DNA of 60,021 nucleotides from Hyphomonadaceae bacterium (GCA_028285145.1 JANQQC010000031.1:1-60021); one strand, 5' to 3'; shown: positions 14,500 to 24,261, numbered from the stretch's first letter. Made by a program: numbers and translations. The notes: generated from the sequence alone by a model not told the origin.

Positions 14500-15720
14500 A
14501 TGGTCACGGATGACACACACACGGATACGTTTGACGTTGTTGTTGTGGGGGGTGGTCCGGCCGGCGCAACAGCGGCACACACACTTGCAAAGAAGGGGCG
14601 CAGCGTCCTACTTCTCGACAAGGCAGGCCGCATCAAGCCCTGCGGCGGCGCAATACCTCCGCGATTGATAAAAGATTTTGCGATCCCCGAGTCTCTTATC
14701 GTGGCTCGCGCGGATACTGCCCGCATGGTGTCACCCAAAGGACGATGCGTCGACATGCCGATCAATGGCGGAACTGTCGGGATGGTCGATCGCGAGTATT
14801 TTGACGAATGGCTTCGAGAGCGTGCTCGGCATGCAGGTGCTGAACGACGGGACGGACTGTTCGATCGGATCGAGCGCGACGCTGATGGCACAGCACTGAT
14901 CTGTTATCGAGAACCGGGAGCGAGCCGTTCTGAGCCGCCTGTGAAAGTGCGGACACGTATGGTCATCGGTGCCGATGGCGCAAAGTCTCGCGTCGCCGAG
15001 CAGGAAGTGCAGGGAGCTGATGAGAAGCACTGTGTGTTCGCTTATCATGAAATCATCCGCTCTCCTCAAGCGGCAGATCCAGATGCCTTCGATGGTGCGC
15101 GATGCGAAATCCGCTACGATGGAAAGCTATCCCCGGACTTCTACGCGTGGATCTTCCCGCACGGGGACACCACGAGCGTGGGCGTTGGCAGTGCGCAAAA
15201 AGGTTTTTCCCTAAGGGGCGCGGTGAGTGCTTTGCGCGGAAATGCAAATCTCGAAGACGCTGAAACCATTCGCACCGAGGGAGCACCGATCCCTCTGAAG
15301 CCGTTGAAGCGCTGGGATAATGGACGGGATGTTCTACTTGCTGGTGATGCGGCCGGATGCGTTGCGCCAGCGTCCGGAGAAGGCATCTATTACGCCATGC
15401 TTGGTGGGGAAGTCGCCGCCGATGCCGTTGAGGAGGCGCTCGTGACGGGCAAGGCGAAGGCTTTGTCCCGCGCTCGAAAACGCTACATGTCCGAGCATGG
15501 CAAGGTCTTCTTTATTTTGCGCATCATGCAGCATTTCTGGTATCGCAATGACAAGCGCCGGGAGCGTTTCGTGAATATCTGCGACGACCCGGACGTACAA
15601 CGTCTCACATGGGAGGCGTACATGAACAAGAGACTCGTGCGCGCCAATCCGATGGCGCATCTGCGCATCATGATCAAGGACACCGCTCATCTGCTCGGCT
15701 TTGCGCCGGTACGGAGCTGA
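14500..15720 (+). CDS. bchP: Geranylgeranyl reductase BchP
   Basis: BchP reduces three double bonds of the geranylgeranyl tail of bacteriochlorophyll to phytyl, using NADPH. The 406-residue flavoprotein has the FAD-binding motif VVVGGGPAGATAAH near residue 10, a family-typical block IKPCGGAIPPRLIKDF, and the second flavin contact VLLAGDAAGCVAPASGEGI near 280. A GGGAG ribosome-binding site precedes the ATG at 14500 (AAAGGGAGCCAGTC). It is 12 bp downstream of the PucC-family gene, in the common bchG-bch2-bchP order. Confidence 0.96.
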   Translation: MVTDDTHTDTFDVVVVGGGPAGATAAHTLAKKGRSVLLLDKAGRIKPCGGAIPPRLIKDFAIPESLIVARADTARMVSPKGRCVDMPINGGTVGMVDREYFDEWLRERARHAGAERRDGLFDRIERDADGTALICYREPGASRSEPPVKVRTRMVIGADGAKSRVAEQEVQGADEKHCVFAYHEIIRSPQAADPDAFDGARCEIRYDGKLSPDFYAWIFPHGDTTSVGVGSAQKGFSLRGAVSALRGNANLEDAETIRTEGAPIPLKPLKRWDNGRDVLLAGDAAGCVAPASGEGIYYAMLGGEVAADAVEEALVTGKAKALSRARKRYMSEHGKVFFILRIMQHFWYRNDKRRERFVNICDDPDVQRLTWEAYMNKRLVRANPMAHLRIMIKDTAHLLGFAPVRS

Positions 15721-15728
15721 GCTAGGCA

Positions 15729-16208
15729 TTGTCATCAATCACGAAACCCACGCTTGTCGCTGGTAGTGCTGCCCTGACGGTTGCACTTCTGGGCGGGCTC
15801 TCAACGCGTATCGGTCCTTGGTATGAGACCTTAGAGAAACCTGCTCTGAACCCACCGAACTGGCTCTTTGCGCCAGCCTGGACCATGATCTATGCCCTTT
15901 GTGTCGTCGCCGCTGTCATGGGCTGGCGGAACATCACAACAAATGCCGGGCGGGCCTGGTTGCTCTCCTTGTTCTTCATGAACGCCGTGCTGAACATTAT
16001 GTGGAGCGTACTCTTCTTCACCTTTCAGCGGCCAGACTGGGCGCTCGCCGAAGTCATCACTCTATGGCTCTCCGTTGCGGCCCTGTTGGTATTCTTCATG
16101 CGGAGTGCTTCGAGCGTTGCTTGGTTGATGGTGCCGTATCTCGCATGGGTCACGTTCGCAGCTTATCTCAATCTGCGGATCGTCGCTCTCAACGGCCCAT
16201 TTGGATGA
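15729..16208 (+). CDS. tspO: TspO/MBR (CrtK) family tryptophan-rich sensory protein
   Basis: TspO-family membrane proteins bind porphyrins; in Rhodobacter the homologue modulates photosynthesis-gene expression in response to oxygen. The 159-residue protein has five hydrophobic helices and the family blocks WYETLEKPALNPPNWLFAPAWT, split here as WYETLEKPALNPP and NWLFAPAWT, plus FQRPDWALAEVITLW. The only plausible start is TTG at 15729, eight bases after the bchP stop, with a weak ribosome-binding site. It closes the bchG-bch2-bchP group and overlaps the next small ORF as ATGA. Confidence 0.92.
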   Translation: MSSITKPTLVAGSAALTVALLGGLSTRIGPWYETLEKPALNPPNWLFAPAWTMIYALCVVAAVMGWRNITTNAGRAWLLSLFFMNAVLNIMWSVLFFTFQRPDWALAEVITLWLSVAALLVFFMRSASSVAWLMVPYLAWVTFAAYLNLRIVALNGPFG

Positions 16209-16474
16209 GCCTGTCTCCTTACTTGCTTGATGGCATTCTTGTTCTCGTGCTTGTCGAATTCCTGGTGCTGACCGTGTTCTTGGTCTGGCGCGGTCGAGGC
16301 GATGTCTTGCTGGCGCTCTTTTTCTTCCTTGTTTCAGGTGGTCTCTTGTTGGTGGGGATGCGGGTTATCGTGGCCGGCGGTGCAGAGACGACCGTAATGG
16401 CCATTCTCGCGATGTCGTTTCCTGCCCACATCGCCGCACTGGTTTTGGGCTGGCGGCTTCTGTCAAAGAGGTAG
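16205..16474 (+). CDS. Small three-helix membrane protein of unknown function
   Basis: An 89-residue ORF whose ATG overlaps the tspO stop (ATGA), indicating translational coupling. It is almost entirely hydrophobic, with three likely membrane segments (around LLDGILVLVLVEFLVLTVF, LLALFFFLVSGGLLLVGM and ILAMSFPAHIAALVLGW) and a short basic end (LLSKR). I do not recognise a named family. Its position inside the photosynthesis cluster, just before the convergent puf terminator, suggests a role linked to TspO or the photosynthetic membrane, but that is inference only. Confidence 0.7.
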   Translation: MSLSPYLLDGILVLVLVEFLVLTVFLVWRGRGDVLLALFFFLVSGGLLLVGMRVIVAGGAETTVMAILAMSFPAHIAALVLGWRLLSKR

Positions 16475-16486
16475 CCATAACAATTG

Positions 16487-16508
16487 GGGCGACGCTTCCG
16501 CGCCGCCC
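16487..16508 (-). terminator. Hairpin terminator of the puf operon
   Basis: A nine-base stem (GGGCGACGC at 16487-16495 with GCGCCGCCC at 16500-16508, one G-T pair) encloses a four-base loop. It lies 25 bases beyond the pufM stop and just past the convergent small ORF. On the puf strand no long T run follows, so it may act as an RNA-stabilising end rather than a strong intrinsic terminator. Confidence 0.55.
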
Positions 16509-16532
16509 TGATGAATGTCTGGATTAGGTCTT

Positions 16533-17456
16533 TCAGAACCTGGCGAAGTTGTTTTCGATACCCCACAGGAACCAGTTGTCGACAACTGTCCCCGTCAGCA
16601 GGATCCCGATCCCGCCGGTAAGCGGACAGAGAATTGCAAACCACCACGCCCAGCGATGAATGGATTCCATTGAGGCATTGAACCCCATTGTCCAGCGCCA
16701 GAACAATGCAGCCCGCTCAGACGCCGTGCCACGATCCACGATTTGTTCAACCTCTCGCTCACCGCCATAACGACCAACCGCAAGAATGGTTGCGCCATGC
16801 ATCGCGAACAACAGTGTCGATCCATAGAGGAACACAATCGAGAGCATGTGGAACGGATTGTAGAAGAGATTCCCGTAGATCAGGGAGAAGTTGTTGGTCC
16901 AGTCGAGATGGGTGAATATCCCGAAGGGCACAGCCTCTGACCAACTTCCCATCATGATCGGACGGATAAATCCGAGCACCAGATAGAGCCATATCGCAGA
17001 TGCGAAAGCCCATGAGACATGTGTGCCGAGGCCGAGGGCACGCGCCCGCCGATAGGTGCGTACCCACCACAGCAATATCGCCGCTGTCAGGAAGAAGCCT
17101 GCCATGAGCCACCAGCCACCTTCGTTGAGTGGCGGGAAGGGATTGAGGCCATGCTCCGCAAGCGGTGGGTTGAGTGTCAACCAGGGAAGTTGCCCGACGA
17201 ACTTGATCGGATCCCATCCAACAGACGCCCACATGTTGAGTCCGATAATCTCGATCGCGATGAAGCCGCAGATCAGGGAGGCGACGCCAGTGCCACCTAG
17301 ATAGACCGGCCCGATTTGCGCATCGCCGATTTTACCAAGCAGGTAGCTGAAGGACTTTACCTTTTCGCGCGGCCAATCCGGCCTGGGTAAGTCAACACCG
17401 GCATCGTAGTGACCGCGGACCTGAGTTTGGGTGAAGATGTTTTGATAGTCTGCCAT
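16533..17456 (-). CDS. pufM: Photosynthetic reaction centre subunit M
   Basis: PufM forms, with PufL, the membrane core of the type 2 reaction centre carrying bacteriochlorophyll, bacteriopheophytin and quinones. The 307-residue protein has five membrane helices and the iron/quinone-site blocks [22 protein letters not shown] and [19 protein letters not shown]. It starts at ATG 17456, 11 bp after pufL. No pufC (tetraheme cytochrome) or pufX follows; the next element is the hairpin at 16487-16508. Confidence 0.98.
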   Translation of the reverse strand: MADYQNIFTQTQVRGHYDAGVDLPRPDWPREKVKSFSYLLGKIGDAQIGPVYLGGTGVASLICGFIAIEIIGLNMWASVGWDPIKFVGQLPWLTLNPPLAEHGLNPFPPLNEGGWWLMAGFFLTAAILLWWVRTYRRARALGLGTHVSWAFASAIWLYLVLGFIRPIMMGSWSEAVPFGIFTHLDWTNNFSLIYGNLFYNPFHMLSIVFLYGSTLLFAMHGATILAVGRYGGEREVEQIVDRGTASERAALFWRWTMGFNASMESIHRWAWWFAILCPLTGGIGILLTGTVVDNWFLWGIENNFARF

Positions 17457-17467
17457 GGTTTCAGCCC

Positions 17468-18295
17468 CTAATCAGCCCAGATCGGAATGTTCTTCCACCA
17501 GTCCCACCAGTCGATCCACGAGCCCTCATAAAGCGGCCCGCTTATGACGATACAGATGGCGCTCCAGAATCCCGCCGACAGGGCAAGGAAGAGGCCCACG
17601 CGGTGAATGCCGAGTGTCCCCACGGAGTAACCCATGATGTCCCGAAAGAACGAGTTCTCATGTTCTGGTGCCTTCACCTCTCGACCTTTCCCGGGATTGG
17701 TTGCCGAGAGAACGGCACCTCCATGCATGGCCAGTGCGAGTGTTGTTGTGAAGAAGAATGTGATGGCGATCATATGCGCCGGGTTGTAGTGGAAATTCCC
17801 GTACTGGTAGCCCGTGGTCGAAACCCAATCGAGATGGCTCATAATGCCGTACGGAAATCCGTAGCCCCAGGCCCCCATAAGGAAGGGACGGAACACAACC
17901 AGCGTCAGGTAAGCGAAGATTGCGACACCGAAGGCAAAGGGCACGTGATAGCCCATTCCGAGCTTTCGGCAGATCTCCACCTCTCTGAGTGCCCACGATA
18001 TGAAAGCACCCGTGGCGCAGAAGGTGATCAGCTGCCACAGGCCGCCCTCGGCCAATGGCGCAAATGCCAGGCCGTAGCTCACATCTGGCGGATCGATACT
18101 GATCAGCCATGGGTTCCAGGTGTCACCCAATGACGCACCGAAGAAAATCAGCGCCGTCCCAAGTGTTGCGAAAAACGCGGTCGTGACCCCGAAGAACCCG
18201 ACATAGAAAGGCCCGACCCAGTAGTCGAACAAGTCGCCGCCGATCAGGGTTCCGCCGCGAATGCGGTATTTACGTTCGAAACTTAAAAGCGCCAC
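17468..18295 (-). CDS. pufL: Photosynthetic reaction centre subunit L
   Basis: PufL is the second core subunit of the type 2 reaction centre. The 275-residue protein begins [20 protein letters not shown], as is typical, and has five membrane helices. The histidine ligands of the non-haem iron are in [22 protein letters not shown] and [18 protein letters not shown]. It follows pufA after a 66-bp gap containing a stable hairpin (18326-18353), and precedes pufM. Confidence 0.98.
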   Translation of the reverse strand: MALLSFERKYRIRGGTLIGGDLFDYWVGPFYVGFFGVTTAFFATLGTALIFFGASLGDTWNPWLISIDPPDVSYGLAFAPLAEGGLWQLITFCATGAFISWALREVEICRKLGMGYHVPFAFGVAIFAYLTLVVFRPFLMGAWGYGFPYGIMSHLDWVSTTGYQYGNFHYNPAHMIAITFFFTTTLALAMHGGAVLSATNPGKGREVKAPEHENSFFRDIMGYSVGTLGIHRVGLFLALSAGFWSAICIVISGPLYEGSWIDWWDWWKNIPIWAD

Positions 18296-18325
18296 AGCAA
18301 ATGCTCCCTAAGCGACTGGCAAGTT

Positions 18326-18353
18326 GTCGAGGACGGTGACCGCCGCCCTCGAC
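18326..18353 (-). ncRNA. Intercistronic mRNA hairpin between pufA and pufL
   Basis: Arms GTCGAGG (18326-18332) and CCTCGAC (18347-18353) pair perfectly, with four more inner pairs possible, giving an 11-bp stem with a six-base loop. It lies eight bases after the pufA stop. In Rhodobacter a hairpin at this place protects the pufBA message from 3'-5' decay and gives antenna an excess over reaction centre; the same role is inferred here. This is an mRNA element, not a separate RNA gene. Confidence 0.65.
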
Positions 18354-18361
18354 GATTTGAT

Positions 18362-18550
18362 TCACGCGTTTTCGGTTACGCTGCCGATGTCGAGCGTGAT
18401 TGCGGCCGACGTGCTGGGCGCTGTGCCAAGCCAGTTAAACCGCTCCGTGCTGAGCAGGATGAAATGAATCAGCAATGCCAGCGTGAATAGAAAGATCCCG
18501 AGCGCCACGAGGACGCGGCGTGGATCAAAGAGAAGCCAAATTCTCCACAT
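18362..18550 (-). CDS. pufA: LH1 antenna alpha polypeptide
   Basis: PufA pairs with PufB to form the LH1 ring around the reaction centre. The 62-residue protein has an N-terminal amphipathic part ([18 protein letters not shown]), one membrane helix with the bacteriochlorophyll-binding His29 in [12 protein letters not shown], and Trp40 eleven residues later, the usual hydrogen-bonding position. The C-terminal tail (about 20 residues) is polar. It lies 12 bp after pufB. Confidence 0.96.
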   Translation of the reverse strand: MWRIWLLFDPRRVLVALGIFLFTLALLIHFILLSTERFNWLGTAPSTSAAITLDIGSVTENA

Positions 18551-18562
18551 TGTTTTGATCTC

Positions 18563-18793
18563 CTATCCGAATTGGCCGAGTAAGGACCCGGCGAGCTTCA
18601 CGGTTTCCTCGATGGCGGAGTAACCCTCCGGACCGGGGATCCATGGACGCCACATCCACACGAGGAAGTGCGCCACAACGGCAATAAGCGTGAACATGAT
18701 GAAGCTGGACAGGAAGATCTTGTGAAACTCCTGAGCTTCGCTTTGTGTTAGTCCAGACAAGGACTCCGACCGATCGGTCGCGTCACTGGCCAT
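18563..18793 (-). CDS. pufB: LH1 antenna beta polypeptide with extended C-terminus
   Basis: PufB is the beta chain of the LH1 antenna. The 76-residue protein has the expected polar N-terminus, His24 in EFHKIF, and the bacteriochlorophyll ligand His42 in [14 protein letters not shown]. Beta chains usually end soon after that WRPW block at about 50 residues. This one continues for about 25 more residues (from [13 protein letters not shown] to the end), an amphipathic tail rich in small residues. The stop is clear in sequence and pufA follows 12 bp later. Confidence 0.95.
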   Translation of the reverse strand: MASDATDRSESLSGLTQSEAQEFHKIFLSSFIMFTLIAVVAHFLVWMWRPWIPGPEGYSAIEETVKLAGSLLGQFG

Positions 18794-18908
18794 TCTTGCC
18801 TCCTTTGTTGTCTAAGGCTGTTGCCGCAACAAACCCTGCGACGGGGTAAGCGAGAGAGTGGCTCCCGCGAACATTGTGTTCCGGGCGACATTGGCCCGAT
18901 TGCATGTG

Positions 18909-19127
18909 TCACCTCCCCATAAACATCCACGGCAGAGTCGCATTGAGCGACGCTGTCGTCTGGTTGAACAAGCTCTGCTCGATCTTCCGGTCGTCCGTGT
19001 ACCGACGACGAAGGATGCGAGAGAAAAACGATGTGATCAGAACGAGTGGATAGAGAAGTGTGAAATAGAGCCGGTACTCAATCTTGTCGGAAAGAGGCTT
19101 ACCGGGGCTCGTTGTTGTCATACTCAT
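18909..19127 (-). CDS. pufQ: PufQ, bacteriochlorophyll synthesis/assembly factor
   Basis: PufQ is a small membrane protein required for normal bacteriochlorophyll formation and antenna assembly in Rhodobacter. The ATG at 19127 is chosen because GGAGGA lies about five bases upstream (a second ATG at 19121 is possible); the longer frame overlaps bchZ. The 72-residue protein has one membrane helix (YRLYFTLLYPLVLITSFF), a basic stretch (RILRRRYTDDR) and ends NATLPWMFMGR. Position between bchZ and pufB is standard. A 115-bp gap with a short inverted repeat (TGTTGCGGCAACA) precedes pufB. Confidence 0.9.
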   Translation of the reverse strand: MSMTTTSPGKPLSDKIEYRLYFTLLYPLVLITSFFSRILRRRYTDDRKIEQSLFNQTTASLNATLPWMFMGR

Positions 19128-19149
19128 GTCTTCCTCCTCGTGATCTGCA

Positions 19150-20607
19150 CTATGCGGCCTGGCTTGCTTTGAGGTGTTGGCTTGAGGCTCGAACGCGATC
19201 AGCCGTAACGGTGGTTTCGCCCTGGCTCCTTGCGTCCTGTTCCGAGCGATCTCGCAAACGCTTGGCTGCAGAAATTCTCGCAAGAACGGGATAGGTCTCC
19301 ACGCAGGCATCCAGTGCCTTGCTGGCATCGCTGTCCCATGAGAGAGCGCGTTCAATTCTTGATGGGGTTGCCTCGTTTCGATCCATCTCCGAGCCGAGTG
19401 GCAATATGTTGAATAGAGTATCGAAGAGCGCGTTGCAGACTTCTTGAACGATATAGGTCGCGCCGGCGTATCCCATGAACGGTGTCCCGGTGTGACGCCG
19501 GATTACGGCACCGGGGAATGAGGCGGGGATGTAGGTCGAGTGTGCGCCCGTCTCTTGAAGGTACATTCGTTCATTGAAGCTGCCGAAGACGACCAGGGGA
19601 GCTCCGTCTTGCAGAGCTGCCCGAACGGCATCGTTATCCGGCTTGCGTCCGGCGACCCGTGCGAACGAAAAGCCGCAGGGCAGTCCAAGATCGTTCTCAA
19701 GGTAATTGCGCAGACCGCGCGCATAAGTTTCGTTTGCGACGATACCGAAATTCGCCGTGCCGAAGAAGTCCTGTGTGACCGACCGCCAGAGGTCCCAGAG
19801 CGGTTTGATCGTGGCGTGCTTCTCTCGCTCGATAAACGGTTCGGGATCGAGCCCGAGAAGCTCGCCAAGCGTGCGGAGGAACTTCGTTGTCGAATGGAGT
19901 CCGATCGGAGCCTGTACGAACGGTTTTCCAATCGCTTCGCAAAGTGCGCGACCAAACTCCCGGTACATGCAGATGTTCACATCAGCATCGACAAGGCGGC
20001 GCGTCTCGGAGATGTGCGAGCCCAACGGAAAGACCATGTTGATCTCCGCACCCAACCCTTCAACGAGGCGACGGATCTCAGCCAGGTCGGACGGCATATT
20101 GAACATGCCGTAGCTCGGTCCGATGATATTTACACTTGGCTTGGCGTCCGCCGGTTTCTTACGTGGCTTCGGATCGCGTCCCTTGGTTTGGGCATATTCA
20201 GTCCACAGCCAAAGCAGCGCACGGTCCGCGCTCTGCCACTGGTCCTCATCGATGGTGCGGGGAAGGAAGCGCTGAATGTTGGCCCCTTCCGGGGTCACGC
20301 CACCGCCAATCATTTCGGCAATAGAGCCGGTGACAACAACCGCCGGCAGTTCGGGGTCAAGCGCTTCTCTTGCCCGCTTCATCGCAGCTTCGGTGCCGTG
20401 CTGACCGAGCTCTTCCTCGGCAAGCCCGGTGACAACAATTGGAAGCTCGTGTGGAGGAAGCGCATCTGTATAATGCAGAACAGACGTCACAGGTAGGTTC
20501 TCGCAACCAACCGGCCCATCAATCACCACCTGCAAGCCCTTGATCGCGGTAAACACGTAGACAGAGCCCCAATAACCTCCGGCGCGATCATGATCCTGAA
20601 TCAGCAT
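19150..20607 (-). CDS. bchZ: Chlorophyllide a reductase subunit Z
   Basis: BchZ is the NifK-like subunit of chlorophyllide a reductase, which reduces ring B to make the bacteriochlorin. The 485-residue protein begins [19 protein letters not shown] and has the family blocks [30 protein letters not shown] and [13 protein letters not shown]. The start overlaps the bchY stop by 7 bp. It is followed by pufQ after 22 bp, so bchCXYZ and puf form one transcription unit. Confidence 0.97.
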   Translation of the reverse strand: MLIQDHDRAGGYWGSVYVFTAIKGLQVVIDGPVGCENLPVTSVLHYTDALPPHELPIVVTGLAEEELGQHGTEAAMKRAREALDPELPAVVVTGSIAEMIGGGVTPEGANIQRFLPRTIDEDQWQSADRALLWLWTEYAQTKGRDPKPRKKPADAKPSVNIIGPSYGMFNMPSDLAEIRRLVEGLGAEINMVFPLGSHISETRRLVDADVNICMYREFGRALCEAIGKPFVQAPIGLHSTTKFLRTLGELLGLDPEPFIEREKHATIKPLWDLWRSVTQDFFGTANFGIVANETYARGLRNYLENDLGLPCGFSFARVAGRKPDNDAVRAALQDGAPLVVFGSFNERMYLQETGAHSTYIPASFPGAVIRRHTGTPFMGYAGATYIVQEVCNALFDTLFNILPLGSEMDRNEATPSRIERALSWDSDASKALDACVETYPVLARISAAKRLRDRSEQDARSQGETTVTADRVRASSQHLKASQAA

Positions 20608-22208
20608 CCGACCGGTTCCTCCAGATTTGCCGCCCGCTTGGCCGCGATGGCTAGTTTTCGGCGCTGCTTGGCGCGGAAATCTTCGTGCTGGTCTGGTGTG
20701 TCCTCCCAGACCCCCGCCGTATCTCCGGAACCGACACCTTCGAAGAAAGCACGCATCTCGTCGAACCTGCTTTTCCCTGCGATAGCTGCATTGACGACCT
20801 GCGCCAGAGAACCTGCACCGGCTGGCCCCATAAGCGGTCGAGCGGAGATCAGATTGGTGAAGTAGAGTGAGGGCGTACCCTTTTCCTTTGCCTTCTGAAC
20901 AACAGGCGTCGTTCCGATGGCGAGGTTGGGTTGAAAGGCTTCAAGCGCTGCGAGATCCGTCTCGAGCGAAGCCCTGAAGCGGATTTCAACGCCTTTGGAC
21001 TCGAGCCATTCCCGATCCGAGTCAGACCACGTGGTCTTTGGGCAGGCGGTCCCGACATAGCGAACGTCGGCACCACTCTCGACCAGCAGGCGGGCAACCA
21101 GCAGCTCGGAGCCTTCATAACCTGACAAGGTAATTCGGCCCTTGATGGGAGAACCCTGCAGCGCACCCGAGATTGCGGGAAGAACAGCATTCTGAGCCGT
21201 CGCAATGCGATCCGCTGGGACGGCCGCCGCTTCTCCAATCGCGCTTAGCCAGTCTGCTGTACCGTCACGCCCGACCGGAGCTGAGCCGACAACTGCTCGA
21301 CCTGCGGCTTCGAACTCGCGAACGCTTGCAGTGTAGAAGGGGTGGATCGCTCCAACCGCGACACCGTCCAAAGCCGTGTAGAGTTCACGCCACTCCCGTG
21401 TTGGAACTGATGCGCCTGCCGCCAGGCCCATCGGCTCCAGCATGCGCCCGATTATCACCGGATCAGCGGGAAACATCTCCCCGAGCAAGGTGATCTTGGG
21501 AAGATCAGACTGATCGTTCGATGCCCTTGGAACGGCTCCGCTTTCAGCTTCGAGCCGGGCATAGTTCAGCATCGCGCCGGCAAGAACGTCTTTCGCTTCA
21601 GCATGGGTCGGCACGCCGAACCCCGGCACGTCGATACCGACAATCCGAACGCCATTTATCTCTTTGGGAAGTAGTCGGAGCGGAACGCCGGAAGCTGTAG
21701 GGACACACAGATTGGTCACAACAACTGTATCGTAGCGGTCCGGATCGGCAGTTTGCTCTACCGCCTCCTTGATGTCCTCGAACAGTTTACCAGTGACGAG
21801 CGTCTCCGAATTGAACGGGACATACCCAACACTGCGTTTGGCTCCGTAAAAGTGAGACGTGAAGGATAATCCGTATACGCAGCAAGCAGATCCTGAGAGA
21901 ATCGTTGCTGTTCGTTTCATCCGCAGGCCCACGCGGAGCGAGCCGAAAGCCGGACACATGCTTTGTGGCTGGTCGTGAGGACCGACAGGGTAGTCCTTTG
22001 CGTACTTTTCCAGGAGCGTGGTTTTTCCGGCTTTTCGGGCGGCGGCGCGCATTTCATCTGCTCCGCCATGACAGCCGCCCCCTGATCCCGATTCGAACTC
22101 TTCTCCACCACCCTGATTTTCGTAACCCACATCGACCTGCACATCGCCGGCATCGTCGTAGACGACTTCAGTATTGCTTTGGTCCGGAGGTGTGGGACGG
22201 TCGGTCAT
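20601..22208 (-). CDS. bchY: Chlorophyllide a reductase subunit Y
   Basis: BchY is the NifD-like catalytic partner of BchZ. The 535-residue protein has cysteine-bearing blocks [36 protein letters not shown] and [15 protein letters not shown]. The N-terminus (about 55 residues) is acidic and glycine-rich ([20 protein letters not shown]) before the conserved part. It starts five bases after the bchX stop and overlaps bchZ. Confidence 0.97.
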   Translation of the reverse strand: MTDRPTPPDQSNTEVVYDDAGDVQVDVGYENQGGGEEFESGSGGGCHGGADEMRAAARKAGKTTLLEKYAKDYPVGPHDQPQSMCPAFGSLRVGLRMKRTATILSGSACCVYGLSFTSHFYGAKRSVGYVPFNSETLVTGKLFEDIKEAVEQTADPDRYDTVVVTNLCVPTASGVPLRLLPKEINGVRIVGIDVPGFGVPTHAEAKDVLAGAMLNYARLEAESGAVPRASNDQSDLPKITLLGEMFPADPVIIGRMLEPMGLAAGASVPTREWRELYTALDGVAVGAIHPFYTASVREFEAAGRAVVGSAPVGRDGTADWLSAIGEAAAVPADRIATAQNAVLPAISGALQGSPIKGRITLSGYEGSELLVARLLVESGADVRYVGTACPKTTWSDSDREWLESKGVEIRFRASLETDLAALEAFQPNLAIGTTPVVQKAKEKGTPSLYFTNLISARPLMGPAGAGSLAQVVNAAIAGKSRFDEMRAFFEGVGSGDTAGVWEDTPDQHEDFRAKQRRKLAIAAKRAANLEEPVGC

Positions 22209-22213
22209 GAGGG

Positions 22214-23224
22214 TCAGATCGTTTCGTAGATGATTTCGAGAGACTCTTTTTCGGTGGTATTTGCGCCGCGCATATCGGCCGCGCTGGCAGGTTCAAGCAC
22301 GAAGTCGGCACCTGTCTCTTCAGCGGAGAAGAGTCCGAGCAAGTCGTCCTGTGACAAAGGAGAGGGGTGGACTGGTGGCGCGGTAGCAACATTTTCCGCC
22401 AGCGCTTCAAACACGGGTGCCCATTGAGAGCCCGGCTTTCCGACGATCTGGTAGTTTGCGCTCTTCCGCCGAATGTCTTCATCGGCTGGAATAGCCGAGA
22501 GAATGGGGATGCCTGCAGTCTCTGCAAAAGCAGCGGCTTCTCCGGTGCCGTCATCCTTGTTGATAACCATGCCGGCAACGCCGACGTTCCCGCCGAGCTT
22601 ACGGAAATACTCGACCGCTGAGCACACATTATTTGCAACATAGAGAGATTGCAGATCGTTTGAGCCGACCACGATCACCTTCTGGCACATATCGCGCGCG
22701 ATCGGCAGGCCGAACCCGCCGCACACGACGTCTCCCAGAAAATCAAGCAGGACATAGTCGAAGTCCCATTCGTGGAAACCGAGTTTCTCAAGCAGTTCGA
22801 AACCGTGGATAATGCCGCGGCCGCCGCAACCTCGGCCAACTTCCGGCCCACCCAGCTCCATCGCGTAGACGCCATCTCGCTTGAAGCACACGTCGCCGAT
22901 GACGACCTCTTCTCCGGCCTCTTTTTTCTTGGAGGAGGTTTCGATGATTGTGGGGCAGGCGCGCCCTCCGAACAGCAGTGATGTTGTGTCGCTTTTCGGA
23001 TCGCAGCCGATCAGCAAGACCTTCTTTCCCTGCTGGGCCATCATGTAGCTGAGGTTGGCCAGAGTGAACGACTTGCCGATCCCGCCCTTGCCGTAGATCG
23101 CGATGATCTGGGTTTCTTTTGTCACCTCGGAGGTCGAAACTGGATCTGGCTCGATCGACGCCTCTTCCCTGAGAGCATCAGACATCCGATCAACCGGGGA
23201 TCGTCCTTCAATGAGCGTGGCCAT
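22214..23224 (-). CDS. bchX: Chlorophyllide a reductase iron protein BchX
   Basis: BchX is the NifH-like ATPase donating electrons to BchYZ. The 336-residue protein has the P-loop [16 protein letters not shown] near residue 44 and the cluster cysteines in GRGCGGRG and [17 protein letters not shown] ribosome-binding site precedes the ATG at 23224, which overlaps bchC by 17 bp. The C-terminal tail of about 50 residues is longer than in NifH, as usual for BchX. Confidence 0.97.
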   Translation of the reverse strand: MATLIEGRSPVDRMSDALREEASIEPDPVSTSEVTKETQIIAIYGKGGIGKSFTLANLSYMMAQQGKKVLLIGCDPKSDTTSLLFGGRACPTIIETSSKKKEAGEEVVIGDVCFKRDGVYAMELGGPEVGRGCGGRGIIHGFELLEKLGFHEWDFDYVLLDFLGDVVCGGFGLPIARDMCQKVIVVGSNDLQSLYVANNVCSAVEYFRKLGGNVGVAGMVINKDDGTGEAAAFAETAGIPILSAIPADEDIRRKSANYQIVGKPGSQWAPVFEALAENVATAPPVHPSPLSQDDLLGLFSAEETGADFVLEPASAADMRGANTTEKESLEIIYETI

Positions 23225-24227
23225 GAGTGGACCTCCAGTCGAGTACCATTTTCAAGCAATCGGGATCGCCAAATGCGATGTCGTAGGCTGCAGCTGCATC
23301 ATCCGGCTGTCGGATGTGCGTCACGAGACTGTCGAAGCTCAGGAGACCCCGCGAACGAAGGGCCAGAACGGCGTGCAGATCTGATTGCGTCCACTCCGCT
23401 GCGATCCTGAAGCTCATCTCGCGCATAAAGGCGGGCGGAAAGTCGAATGAAGGCCGATCCGCATAGAAGCCAGCGAGAACGATTTCTCCACCATGCGCCG
23501 ACTTCGCGATCATCTGATCTATCGCGCTGATGCTGCCGCTTGCGTCACATATGGACTTGTAGTCTGCGCGCGTATCTTGCTGCGGGTCCAGGACGAGGTA
23601 GTCGTCAGCATCTCTGCGCCTGGCATTCGTTTCCCAGGCTGTCGGCGCAGCATGCCCCAGTGCGATAGTTATTCTAGCGATCAGGCGCCCGAGGACGCCG
23701 TGGCCGACCACGAGTTCAGGCGGACGACCGGCAACGACAGCGTGATGGGCGGTCGCGGCCAGAGCAAGGAGTGCATCGTTTGCGCTCGGCGCGTTGTCGA
23801 GAAGAACAACCTTGTCGGCTGGCACAATCACGCGAGAGGCGGAGGCCCCAAACAAGCCGGCTGCGCTGTCATAACAGCGTGCGCCGGGCACAAAGACCGT
23901 TCTGCCGATGAGCGAAGCGTGCCGATCAGCATAAGTGATAACGCCAACACCTTCATATCCAGGAACGAGTGGATAGGAGAGGCCCGGAAAAGGCGGCATC
24001 TCGCTGCTCCAGAGTAACCGCTCGGTGCCGGTGCTGACTCCGCTCCAGTGCATATCAACGATCACATCTTCATCGCCGGGCTCTACCAGTGCCAGTTCGC
24101 GAATACCGAGTTGCCGCTGACCTTCAAAAACGATTGCTGTTGCCTGAAGTTGGTGCCGACCGACGTTCACGGGCGGCCGGGAGGACGTCGCATGTCTGAT
24201 TTCGGAATCGACAGCGGGGTTGGTCAT
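23208..24227 (-). CDS. bchC: Bacteriochlorophyllide dehydrogenase BchC
   Basis: BchC oxidises the C3 hydroxyethyl group to acetyl in the last steps of bacteriochlorophyllide a formation. The 339-residue protein is a medium-chain dehydrogenase type, with ELALVEPGDEDVIVDMHWSGVSTGTERLLW and YPLVPGYEGVGVI visible in the N-terminal domain and a nucleotide-binding part around VVGHGVLGRLIARITIALG. A GTG at 24248 would add seven residues, but the ATG at 24227 is preferred because the promoter -10 box lies between the two and the predicted transcript begins on this ATG. It overlaps bchX by 17 bp. Confidence 0.95.
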   Translation of the reverse strand: MTNPAVDSEIRHATSSRPPVNVGRHQLQATAIVFEGQRQLGIRELALVEPGDEDVIVDMHWSGVSTGTERLLWSSEMPPFPGLSYPLVPGYEGVGVITYADRHASLIGRTVFVPGARCYDSAAGLFGASASRVIVPADKVVLLDNAPSANDALLALAATAHHAVVAGRPPELVVGHGVLGRLIARITIALGHAAPTAWETNARRRDADDYLVLDPQQDTRADYKSICDASGSISAIDQMIAKSAHGGEIVLAGFYADRPSFDFPPAFMREMSFRIAAEWTQSDLHAVLALRSRGLLSFDSLVTHIRQPDDAAAAYDIAFGDPDCLKMVLDWRSTHGHAH

Positions 24228-24233
24228 GGTGTC

Positions 24234-24261
24234 ATCATAAGAAGACACTTAGGACTGTCAA
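24234..24261 (-). promoter_or_regulatory. bchC promoter inside the crtEF-bchCXYZ-puf superoperon, predicted leaderless
   Basis: On the minus strand a perfect TTGACA (24261-24256) is followed after 16 bases by TATGAT (24239-24234), a five-of-six -10 match. The next six bases lead directly to the bchC ATG, so the expected start of transcription is the A of that ATG at 24227. The same DNA can also be crossed by read-through from crtE and crtF. Confidence 0.7.

Noticed and set aside
13920..14891. Minus-strand open frame of 323 residues
   Set aside because: It is antisense to the PucC-family gene and bchP, is Ser/Ala/Pro/Arg-rich, and looks like a high-GC shadow frame.
16475..16532. Possible pufX or pufC remnant after pufM
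   Set aside because: Only 58 bp with a hairpin is present; no coding frame or haem motif is seen.
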